Positions 1 through 6,409 of a stretch of 35,742 nt of DNA are shown here, one piece after another. How positions within the stretch are numbered: the first letter of the stretch is position 1; every line of letters begins with the position of its first letter. Both the position numbers and the translations under genes were made by a program. Source of the DNA: Westiellopsis prolifica IICB1 (GTDB lineage Bacteria > Cyanobacteriota > Cyanobacteriia > Cyanobacteriales > Nostocaceae); NCBI RefSeq assembly GCF_004323185.1, contig NZ_NAPS01000001.1, positions 1,671,623 to 1,707,364 of the forward strand. Direction: 5' to 3'. The notes below the pieces were generated by a model. It did no database searches. It saw only the letters and a program-made list of their open reading frames with translations, and had not been told where the DNA came from.

Positions 1-39
1 CCCGCTCCCCGATCCCCAATCCCCGCTCCCCAATGCTGA
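1..39. repeat. C-rich low-complexity repeat
   Basis: Short runs of CCCCGCTCCCC and CGATCCCCAATC type repeat to the window edge, just past the stop codon of the PIN toxin gene. The same low-complexity vocabulary recurs at 26914-27059. It is common intergenic filler in Nostocales. No gene is visible in it. Confidence 0.6.
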
Positions 40-468
40 CTACGGATTGGATATGTCTTCTACCCACACAAGTTTGTCGGCAAAAAAACTAATCTTGAGC
101 GAGTTGTAGAATTTGCGATCCGCTGTGACAAGTTGGCATTCTTCCGTAAAAGCAAGAGCTATATAAAAACATTCATCTACAGTCTGTGCTAGGCTATTCG
201 CCATTTCCATAGCAGTTTCTAACAGCAGTGTTGAAGGATAAGTCTGCAACATCACTGTCTTAAAATTATGTATAATTCTGCGGCTTGTTTCTTGGGTAAT
301 TTCCCCTAGCTGAACTTTTTTCCACAAAATATGCCCAAACTCAGGTAGTAGTAAGTCTGGGGCTAGTAATTCATAAGTTCCGTCCAAAAGACGAGCTGCT
401 TTTTCGCTGTTAATCTCTGGTATGAACCATTTAACAGCCACAGTCGCATCAACAACGTAGCGATTCAC
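40..468 (-). CDS. vapC: PIN-domain toxin, VapC-like
   Basis: A 142-residue single PIN domain, the usual VapC length. The acidic residues expected of the metal-dependent RNase site are visible: D7 in the first strand (YVVDATVAVKW), E43 (LLPEFGHIL), D98 (VDECFYIAL) and D117 (VTADRKF). By family knowledge it would be a ribonuclease neutralised by the antitoxin encoded just upstream. The start is GTG at 468, which overlaps the antitoxin stop codon (GTGA), so the two genes are translationally coupled. The exact RNA target cannot be read from sequence. Function as a toxin is inferred from the domain and the gene pairing. Confidence 0.88.
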   Translation of the reverse strand: MNRYVVDATVAVKWFIPEINSEKAARLLDGTYELLAPDLLLPEFGHILWKKVQLGEITQETSRRIIHNFKTVMLQTYPSTLLLETAMEMANSLAQTVDECFYIALAFTEECQLVTADRKFYNSLKISFFADKLVWVEDISNP

Positions 469-719
469 TTATTTTTCTCCTTTCTGAGGAGTTCTGCACT
501 ATCGGTATGGATATTACCTACTAATTGCAACCGCATTTGGAAAGCAGCTTCTCTCACCTTTGCCATATTGGCTTGCTTGCTTGAAGTTGCCTCACTTTGT
601 ACTGCCATCTCCAAGATCCGTTTGATTTCTGCTTGCAAAGAGTGACCGTGCTGTTTGGCAAGGATTTCTAGCTTTTCTAGGATGATGGGGTCTAGGTCTT
701 CAACCAAGACTTGAGCCAT
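465..719 (-). CDS. ribbon-helix-helix antitoxin, VapB/FitA-like
   Basis: An 84-residue protein. Its first 40 residues fit a ribbon-helix-helix DNA-binding fold: a strand with VLVEDLD, then helix LEKLEILAKQ and a second helix LQAEIKRILEMAV. The remaining half is polar and charged and probably wraps the PIN toxin. The gene precedes and overlaps vapC by 4 bases, the standard antitoxin-toxin order. The dimer would be expected to repress the shared promoter in 720-850, but no operator was identified there. Assignment to the FitA branch is from memory of the motif layout and is tentative. Confidence 0.83.
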   Translation of the reverse strand: MAQVLVEDLDPIILEKLEILAKQHGHSLQAEIKRILEMAVQSEATSSKQANMAKVREAAFQMRLQLVGNIHTDSAELLRKEKNK

Positions 720-904
720 AATTGACTTTTTATGAGTTTGTTATATGGATTAGCTTTTTGAGATTATAGCTTGCTGTGGCGAATGCCTTACCGATAATAA
801 GATACAAGAGTGTGCTTTCCGCCAATTTTCGGTAAAACCAGGCTCAGGCTGTGAAGATTTTACATATGTGAGAATTGATGTAAGTATTTTGGGAGTTGTT
901 TTGC

Positions 905-1918
905 GTGGCTTGGGTAAATGGCGATCGCTTACAAAATGGCAAATACACCATTGAAAGAAAGTTAGGAGAAGGACGCTTTGGAATCACATATTTGGTCAAA
1001 AACAGGAATGGCGATCGCTTAGTCATTAAAACACTAAACGATGACTTGCTCAATTCCCTGAGTCAATCGGAACGCGATCGCTTGGAGACAATGTTTTTGC
1101 GGGAGGGTTTAAAACTCACTCATTGTCAACATCAGCACATTGTTCAAGTTACAGACACCTTTAAAGAAGGAGAACATTCGTGTCTGGTAATGGAATATGT
1201 GGATGGAGTGAGTTTAGCTGATCGTCGCCAGCAAAGACTTTCAGAATCAGAAGCACTACGTTATATTCAGCAAATTGGGGAAGCTTTGATAGTGGTGCAT
1301 AAAAATCACCTGATTCATCGGGATGTGCGCCCAGGAAACATCATTTTGCGGGTGCGAGAAGGACAACCGGAAGCGGTGCTGATCGATTTTGGTTTAGCTT
1401 TAGACTTTGACCATATCTTAACCACAAACCGAACTAGGGAAACTTCCGAAGGATTTACACCGCCAGAGCTTTACGCTCAAAATACTAAAGCAAATGCCTA
1501 TAGTGATATTTATTCTCTAGCTGCAACTTTATATGTGCTTCTCACCGGACAAACACCTGTGAGTGCGCTGAGACGTAGGATAGATAAGGCTCGTTTAGTT
1601 CCTCCCAAAGACATTAATGATCAGATTAGCGATCGCACCAACCGAGCAATTTTGACTGGTATGAAATTAGACCCCAAACAGCGATCGCAATCAATGCGGG
1701 AATGGCTCGATTTATTGGGGTTAAGTGGGGACACTAGTATAACGGAGACATCTGCACCACCAAAACCAGAACCAAAAATTAATTGGATTGCAGTAACTGC
1801 GATCGCAACCTTAATTGCAGCTATTGGAACCTTATTTTCAGGTATGGCTGGTTGGATTCCGATTTTCAAACCATCTCCGTCTCCTAGCCCAACATCCAAT
1901 ACGGTTCCGATAAGATAA
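905..1918 (+). CDS. serine/threonine protein kinase with C-terminal membrane anchor
   Basis: 337 residues. A Hanks-type kinase domain fills about residues 7-275, with a glycine loop GEGRFG (21-26), Lys42 in VIKT, Glu67, the catalytic loop HRDVRPGN (D140) and DFG (D161). The usual Lys two residues after the catalytic Asp is Arg here. A single hydrophobic segment at about 294-318 should anchor the kinase domain in the cytoplasm. I place the start at GTG 905, not the upstream TTG at 896. GTG gives MAWVNGDRLQNGKY, which matches the start of the next kinase (MPWVTGQQLQNGKY), and GGGAG sits 9 bases upstream. The last six codons (NTVPIR) and the stop fall in a 19-bp sequence matching a MITE end at 1897-1915, so the original C-terminus may have been replaced. 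Confidence 0.9.
   Translation: MAWVNGDRLQNGKYTIERKLGEGRFGITYLVKNRNGDRLVIKTLNDDLLNSLSQSERDRLETMFLREGLKLTHCQHQHIVQVTDTFKEGEHSCLVMEYVDGVSLADRRQQRLSESEALRYIQQIGEALIVVHKNHLIHRDVRPGNIILRVREGQPEAVLIDFGLALDFDHILTTNRTRETSEGFTPPELYAQNTKANAYSDIYSLAATLYVLLTGQTPVSALRRRIDKARLVPPKDINDQISDRTNRAILTGMKLDPKQRSQSMREWLDLLGLSGDTSITETSAPPKPEPKINWIAVTAIATLIAAIGTLFSGMAGWIPIFKPSPSPSPTSNTVPIR
1897..1915 (+). repeat. MITE terminal-repeat remnant forming a gene end
   Basis: CAATACGGTTCCGATAAGA differs at one base from the terminal inverted repeat of the MITE at 15987-16099 and closely matches 31151-31169. It encodes the last residues of the kinase, and the next codon is its TAA stop. No partner end was found nearby, so this is a solo end or relic. 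Confidence 0.65.
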
Positions 1919-1959
1919 ACAACCGCTTTAGAAATAGAAAGAAGGAGAACAGGAAGAGA

Positions 1960-2059
1960 AAAAATCATTTCGGCAAGCTCAAAAACCATTTCGGCAAGCT
2001 CAAAAACCATTTCGGCAAGCTCAAAAATCATTTCGGCAAGCTCAAAAATCATTTCGGCA
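1960..2059. repeat. 21-bp tandem repeat, about 4.7 copies
   Basis: Units built on CATTTCGGCAAGCTC with an A-run, repeated at a 21-base period with single C/T differences. A 21-base period leaves reading frames open, which explains a spurious minus-strand frame coding heptapeptides of ELAEMIF type. No spacers are present, so it is not a CRISPR array. Confidence 0.85.
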
Positions 2060-2062
2060 CTT

Positions 2063-2097
2063 AACTGATAACTGATAACTGATAACTGATAACTGAA
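2063..2097. repeat. 7-bp short tandem repeat (AACTGAT)
   Basis: Four exact AACTGAT units and a fifth ending AACTGAA. Seven-base tandem repeats of this kind are typical intergenic repeats of heterocystous cyanobacteria. Confidence 0.85.
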
Positions 2098-2183
2098 TCG
2101 GTCATCTATCAAAACTCCGTAGAATTAGCTAAAATCTCATCAGTATGCTGGCTTAAAGTAATTATTCTAACTTTGAGGTATTC

Positions 2184-3794
2184 ATGCCTTGGGTAACAGG
2201 ACAACAACTGCAAAATGGCAAATATGTAATTGAAGAAGTCCTGGGACAGGGAGGATTCGGGATTACTTATAAAGCATTGCAAATTGAGTTAAATCGCCAC
2301 GTTGTTATTAAGACACCGAATGAATATCTCAAACATGACCCAGAATATGACAAGTATGTAGAGCGATTTATCCGAGAAGGGCAAATACTAGCACGTCTAT
2401 CTCAAGATCCCCATCCTCATATTGTGGGAGTTATTGATCTGTTTCGGGAAGGTAACACCCATTGTCTAGTAATGGAGTTTGTAGCCGGAGAAAATTTGTT
2501 TGAAGTAGTGAAGCGCAGGGGAGCGTTACCAGAAGCAGAGATTGTGCATTGTATTCGCCAGATTGGAGAAGCTTTGATGGTGGTGCATCAAGCGGGACTA
2601 GTACACCGAGATGCTCACCCCGGAAATATTATGTTGCGGAGAAATGGTAAAGCGGTTCTGATTGATTTTGGCATTGCCAAAGAACTCGTACCTAAAACTT
2701 TGAGTTCAACAGGCAATGCGGGTAATCAGGGGTTTGCACCATATGAACAGATGACTAGGGGTAGTCGGGAGCCAACAGTTGATGTCTATTGTCTGGCTGC
2801 CACTCTCTATTATGCAGTGACAGGCCAAAGTCCCACAAATTCACTAGCTCGCAAGCTCGATAATACTCCTTTGACTCTACCCAAACAAGTTATTCCAGGT
2901 ATCAGTGACAAATTAAACCGAGCAATTCTCAAGGGTATGGCGCTGGAGGCAAAAGACCGCCCCCAGTCAATGCAGGCGTGGTTGGCAATGCTTGAAGTAC
3001 CACAAGCGACACCTCCACCAACTGTTGAGCCAGTTCACAGGAAAGAAGTTGTTCGTCCGACTGTCTATTCCAGGAATCCACCTGTCACTTTCGGCGATGT
3101 TAAACCAGTTCACAGGAAAGAAGTTGTTCATCCCAAAGTTAAGCCGGAGTCAAAGGCTACTCCAAGTAAACCAGCCACTAAACGAACTATGGCTATGCCT
3201 TGGGACTTATTATTTTTTTACTTAGTATTTTATAGTTTGATAAGTCACCTCTTGATTAGATCTCATGCCCCATTCTGGGCTGTGGCTATGGTTGTGACGA
3301 TGGCCGTTACGATGGCTGTGGCTGGGGCTGAGGCAGGCAATGCAGCCTTGACACTAGCTTTGTTTGTAAGTGCAATTATAGCTGGAGTTTTGGTCGGTGC
3401 TGGGACTGTAAGTTGGATTGTAGCTTGGGTTTCAATTATATTCGGGGTTGGGACTGGGATAATTGGAGCTGGAGTTTTGGTTGCTGCTGTGGCTGTAACT
3501 GGAGTTGGGGCTATGGTCGATAAAGTTAGAGGTTTACTGGTTGTGATTCTGGTCATGATTCTAGCTGTGTCTGGGACTGTGTCTGGGACTGTGTCTGGGA
3601 CTATGTCTGGAACTGTGTCTGGGACTATAGCTGGGGCTATGGTGATTTTGATATTTGGACTTACAGGTTTGCTTGGAGAGGAATTACAAAAATCTATGAG
3701 CAAGTTTTATAGTTTTCTGATTTTGGCTGGCACTTCCAGTTTAGGTTTGGGTTTGGGATGGATAGGACACTTAGTCTTTAACACACGACCATAG
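2184..3794 (+). CDS. serine/threonine protein kinase with multi-helix hydrophobic C-terminus
   Basis: 536 residues. The kinase domain at about 10-270 has glycine loop GQGGFG, Lys43 (VIKT), Glu65, catalytic loop HRDAHPGN (D143) and DFG (D161). The Lys normally two residues after the catalytic Asp is His; I recall HRDxHPGN as a recurrent cyanobacterial variant. A linker at about 275-335 carries the peptide PVHRKEVV twice, about 27 residues apart. Residues about 340-536 are very hydrophobic and rich in Gly, Val, Ala and Thr, with a run of GTVSGT-like repeats, suggesting several membrane helices. The ATG at 2184 has GAGG five bases upstream. It follows a paralogous kinase gene in the same direction; the two probably arose by duplication. 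Substrates are unknown. Confidence 0.92.
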   Translation: MPWVTGQQLQNGKYVIEEVLGQGGFGITYKALQIELNRHVVIKTPNEYLKHDPEYDKYVERFIREGQILARLSQDPHPHIVGVIDLFREGNTHCLVMEFVAGENLFEVVKRRGALPEAEIVHCIRQIGEALMVVHQAGLVHRDAHPGNIMLRRNGKAVLIDFGIAKELVPKTLSSTGNAGNQGFAPYEQMTRGSREPTVDVYCLAATLYYAVTGQSPTNSLARKLDNTPLTLPKQVIPGISDKLNRAILKGMALEAKDRPQSMQAWLAMLEVPQATPPPTVEPVHRKEVVRPTVYSRNPPVTFGDVKPVHRKEVVHPKVKPESKATPSKPATKRTMAMPWDLLFFYLVFYSLISHLLIRSHAPFWAVAMVVTMAVTMAVAGAEAGNAALTLALFVSAIIAGVLVGAGTVSWIVAWVSIIFGVGTGIIGAGVLVAAVAVTGVGAMVDKVRGLLVVILVMILAVSGTVSGTVSGTMSGTVSGTIAGAMVILIFGLTGLLGEELQKSMSKFYSFLILAGTSSLGLGLGWIGHLVFNTRP

Positions 3795-3902
3795 TTTACT
3801 CAAGCTCCCGGAGATAAATAATTGAACCAAAGTTGTATTGGATAGAGAAGTGATGCACCTTAAAACCAAACACCAAAAATATTACACATCTTCGACAATG
3901 AA

Positions 3903-3932
3903 TGTAGAGACGTGCCATGGCACGTCTCTACA
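3903..3932. repeat. 30-bp perfect palindrome (TGTAGAGACG family)
   Basis: A perfect 30-bp palindrome whose arms read TGTAGAGACGTGCCA. It lies between the convergent kinase 2 and Uma2 genes and could fold as a hairpin on either strand, perhaps as a terminator. Related copies lie at 8552-8581, 16029-16058, 19341-19370, 19638-19667 and 31181-31211. Confidence 0.85.
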
Positions 3933-3970
3933 AGGGTTTCGGGTAACGCAGAATTAAATTCGGTCGATGT

Positions 3971-4759
3971 CTATAAGACATCTGGTTCCACGCCGAGAGC
4001 GCGCAATTGTTCAGCCAAACGATCCGCTCGTTGACGTTCTTGTTCTGCTCGTTGAAATTCTTGTTCTGCTCGTTGACGTTCTTGTTCGGCTCGTTGAGAT
4101 TCTTGTTCGGCTCTTTCCTCACCAGTCAACAACAAATTACCTTGCAAATCCCACCAGCGCAGCCAGGGTAATTCTACATTCTGATATTGTCCCTGCCAAA
4201 TGCCCAACTCAACCCCCAAAGGTGTAATCGGATAATGTCCCCGTTCATTTGGTGCTAATAGCTGATACTGTCCTTCAATTAGGTGATAAACTTCGACACT
4301 GGCTTTTTTCGCTTCATAAATGCCATAAAAAGGAGGACGAATCACTTGCTCATAAATCCAAAATTTACCCTTCCAAGGAGTTTTGTCTCGTTCCTCAGCA
4401 CTATCCCCAGACACAAATTCTAAAACAATCAACGGGGCAATAAACTCTCGCCAAAACACATAAGACCTCCGCGTTTGCCCATCCAGTAAAGGCGGTACAT
4501 TCCCGACATAAAACCAATCCGGTGCTTCTGCTCCTTTCTCTGGGGGATCAGTCAAGCGCCAGTAAATACCTAAATCCTGCCCAATACAATATTGGCTATC
4601 GGGATGTAGTTTCTCAAGAATTGGTGTAATCGAGTCAGTCAGTAAAATACTTTGGGGATGCTCTTGCCAATTTTTCACAAAAGTGCCGTTAGACTCTGGT
4701 AACTGCGTATGATCTGGGAAAGGGGTGAGGGTGTCGGGTGAATTGATTGCAGAGGTCAT
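3971..4759 (-). CDS. Uma2-family putative endonuclease with C-terminal coiled coil
   Basis: About 262 residues from the chosen start. The core resembles Uma2 (DUF820), a restriction-endonuclease-like PD-(D/E)xK fold abundant in cyanobacteria. Visible pieces are APDWFYVGNVPP, the strand IVLEFVSGDS with its acidic residue, and the downstream KGKFWIYEQ lysine region. The last 50 residues are an Arg/Glu/Gln coiled coil of repeated RAEQERQ units. The frame is open to 4858, but I start at ATG 4759, because the preceding 33 residues do not look like the family and AAAGG lies 7 bases before this ATG. Biological role of the family is poorly known. It may be a stand-alone nuclease or derived from a mobile element. 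Confidence 0.82.
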   Translation of the reverse strand: MTSAINSPDTLTPFPDHTQLPESNGTFVKNWQEHPQSILLTDSITPILEKLHPDSQYCIGQDLGIYWRLTDPPEKGAEAPDWFYVGNVPPLLDGQTRRSYVFWREFIAPLIVLEFVSGDSAEERDKTPWKGKFWIYEQVIRPPFYGIYEAKKASVEVYHLIEGQYQLLAPNERGHYPITPLGVELGIWQGQYQNVELPWLRWWDLQGNLLLTGEERAEQESQRAEQERQRAEQEFQRAEQERQRADRLAEQLRALGVEPDVL

Positions 4760-4869
4760 AAGGCTACCTTTGCAGGAATAAGGGTTGTCTTCTAGTTTAG
4801 CAATAGAGGCAGGAAAAGAGCTGTCTGAATACATTTGGCTATCAGACCACGAGGACAAGCTAGAAGTAT

Positions 4870-5175
4870 TTAGTTTAATGGCACAGCATCAATATCAATC
4901 ACAGTAGCTGTTTGAGTCGAATTTGATGCAGCAGAAGTAACTTTTTTACGGTTTTTGAGTTGTTCTAAAGCAATTTGAGAAACTTCAGCAATCACAAAGC
5001 TAGCAATCAGCCCATCATCAATCCATCCTACAACTGGGACAACATCTGGTGAAATATCCAGGGGACTGATCAGGTAAAATAAACTCGCAGTAATTGCAAA
5101 CCAGCGATATTTAGGATGATGCAGAACTTTACGGATTCCGTTTTGTAAGAACTGGGTAAAAAATCTTTTTCTCAT
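4870..5175 (-). CDS. DUF1232 small membrane protein
   Basis: 101 residues. The centre matches the DUF1232 (YkvA-like) signature: a hydrophobic stretch FAITASLFYLISPLDISPD, then VVPVVGWIDDGL, then a second hydrophobic helix. The tail is polar. The function of this family is unknown. The start is ATG 5175: a near-perfect GGAGG sits 8 bases before it, and the upstream in-frame TTG at 5190 overlaps that ribosome binding site. It lies 110 bases before the Uma2 start on the same strand and could be cotranscribed. Confidence 0.85.
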   Translation of the reverse strand: MRKRFFTQFLQNGIRKVLHHPKYRWFAITASLFYLISPLDISPDVVPVVGWIDDGLIASFVIAEVSQIALEQLKNRKKVTSAASNSTQTATVIDIDAVPLN

Positions 5176-5280
5176 TAAAAACACCTCCAATTAACAAGAT
5201 GATCTTGACAAATTTATCTACAAAAATCTGGTGTAGATCACCCTTGGTTTTGTAGTGAAAATACACCATCTCATATATGT

Positions 5281-5400
5281 ATGGTTAAGCGTATGTTGAG
5301 AGTCAGCCAAGAATGAAATAGCCCAGATTGGGAAGATTGGCTGCAAAATCAGACTAGAGAATTAAGACTAATTACTTCTATTGAATGTAGACCAATTTAG
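5281..5400 (+). pseudogene. possible decayed small ORF with an in-frame TGA
   Basis: A frame starting MVKRMLRVSQE meets TGA and then continues in the same frame with NSPDWEDWLQNQTRELRL and more to a TAG at 5398. The second half looks like protein (WEDW, charged helix) more than noise. It may be a relic in which TGG became TGA, or a chance frame. No family was recognised. Confidence 0.25.
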
Positions 5401-5451
5401 GACTTAGTTGGTTAGCTTGAGACTAGGAACTGAAATACTTAAGGTGAAAAA

Positions 5452-5628
5452 ATGAACAGGACACTACTAACTATTTTGATATTTGTGTTCTTACTCTTGT
5501 TTATTATCTCCCCCTTTGCTGGTCTTGCTAATTTACTGCTTGTGTTGTTATTTGCGGCGTTGTTCTTTTTGATCAGTAATTTATTTCAAGCACTTATCGG
5601 TAGTAAAACTGATTCTCATAGTGGATGA
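5452..5628 (+). CDS. 58-residue small membrane protein
   Basis: An ATG with AAGGTG upstream opens a 58-codon frame. After MNRT come two hydrophobic stretches: LLTILIFVFLLLFIIS, then, after PFAGL, ANLLLVLLFAALFFLIS. The end is polar (SKTDSHSG). This fits a two-helix or hairpin membrane protein with a short soluble tail. No family was recognised. The ribosome binding site, the clean hydropathy pattern and the lack of overlapping genes support a real gene. Confidence 0.6.
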   Translation: MNRTLLTILIFVFLLLFIISPFAGLANLLLVLLFAALFFLISNLFQALIGSKTDSHSG

Positions 5629-5662
5629 AATAAAAATGAAAATAATTAGTAAATCTTAAATT

Positions 5663-5773
5663 GTAGTGGCGTGGCAAGGCTTAATTTATGTATTAACAAA
5701 CCGCAGAGGCGCAGAGAACACAGAGATAGAATCAGAGATTTATTGCAATATTTTAGTCTTGCCACACCACTAC
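5663..5773. mobile_element. 111-bp MITE with 19-bp terminal inverted repeats
   Basis: The left end GTAGTGGCGTGGCAAGGCT and right end AGTCTTGCCACACCACTAC are inverted repeats with two mismatches. The centre carries the AACCGCAGAGGCGCAGAG motif, frequent in cyanobacterial intergenic DNA. It encodes no protein. Most of the element matches 31281-31365 in inverted orientation, showing that it is a dispersed family. Confidence 0.75.
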
Positions 5774-5825
5774 TTAATGTTTAATTTATAAATAGGCTCT
5801 TACTCAAAAATACAAGAGTTTGAAC

Positions 5826-5861
5826 AAAAAGATGCTTCTAGCTAAAGAAACAAGAAGCATC
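5826..5861 (-). terminator. Rho-independent terminator, minus strand
   Basis: On the minus strand a 9-bp perfect stem (GATGCTTCT / AGAAGCATC, 5831-5861) is followed by five T (5826-5830). It probably ends transcription from the 47-residue gene at 5967-6110, or from a short transcript starting near the 5893-5920 palindrome. Confidence 0.7.
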
Positions 5862-5892
5862 CAAAATTAGTGTTTTGACTTGGGCGACTTCA

Positions 5893-5920
5893 CATATACA
5901 GTACAATTGTACTGTATATG
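5893..5920. promoter_or_regulatory. 28-bp perfect palindrome with LexA-like core
   Basis: A perfect 28-bp palindrome. Its central 14 bases, AGTACAATTGTACT, fit the cyanobacterial LexA box as I recall it (RGTAC-N3-D-GTWC-B). It sits between the 3' end of the 47-residue gene and the terminator at 5826-5861, an unusual place for an operator, so it might instead control a short minus-strand transcript or act as an RNA hairpin. Confidence 0.5.
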
Positions 5921-5966
5921 ATTAACAAATGACCAACGATAACTACTGTGCGATCGCACAAGGTAA

Positions 5967-6110
5967 TTATCCTCTTGTTAAACGGATATGTTCTAGAATT
6001 TTCTGTTTGCGCTCATTTGAGATGGAGTCGGGCGTAAGCTTAATGAAATCGTTGGTACTCCGAGCCAGATGCTCCATGATTCGCCTTTGACGTTCAGATT
6101 GTGTAGCCAT
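5967..6110 (-). CDS. 47-residue conserved-looking small protein
   Basis: An ATG at 6110 opens MATQSERQRRIMEHLARSTN and continues to a TAA at 5967. The product is charged and probably helical. It resembles the small soluble proteins common in Nostocales genomes but no family was recognised. AGG lies 9 bases before the start. A minus-strand terminator follows at 5826-5861. It is divergent from the Rieske gene, with about 300 bases of shared upstream DNA. Confidence 0.55.
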   Translation of the reverse strand: MATQSERQRRIMEHLARSTNDFIKLTPDSISNERKQKILEHIRLTRG

Positions 6111-6409
6111 AATCTATTACCTAATCAGGTGTAAAATGCTACTTATCTCTTAGAAGGCTTTGGATTTTAACTAATCATTTGTCTGAGTACATTTTAGCGA
6201 ATACTAAAAATAGATTCAGTTTTATAAATTAATTATTTCTTCAAGCTACAAGCTAATAGCTATTAACAGGTTTATAGCTATTCAAGTGCGTAGACGCTGC
6301 ATCGGCTTGTCGTCAGCAGCTCATTAAATCACAGCACTCCTGCGTTTTGTGTAGGAGAACAGCTACAGTAAAAGAAAGAACTTGCCATCTTCCGAGGAGG
6401 AGGTGCAAT
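6111..6409. promoter_or_regulatory. divergent intergenic region upstream of the Rieske gene
   Basis: About 300 bases between divergent genes. It holds an inverted repeat AATAGCTAT / ATAGCTATT near 6256-6276 and an AT-rich stretch near 6180-6240 where promoters would be expected. No confident promoter, operator or RNA was identified. Confidence 0.35.

Noticed and set aside
896-904. TTG start for kinase 1
   Set aside because: GTG 905 aligns with the paralog's start and has a correctly spaced GGGAG, which lies too close to the TTG.
1621-2112. Minus-strand frame with repeated ELAEMIF heptapeptides
   Set aside because: It is produced by the 21-bp tandem repeat and runs antisense into the kinase gene; no family or ribosome binding site.
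3263-3703. Minus-strand frame rich in Pro, Thr and Ala
   Set aside because: Antisense shadow of the repetitive membrane region of kinase 2; the composition follows from the repeat.
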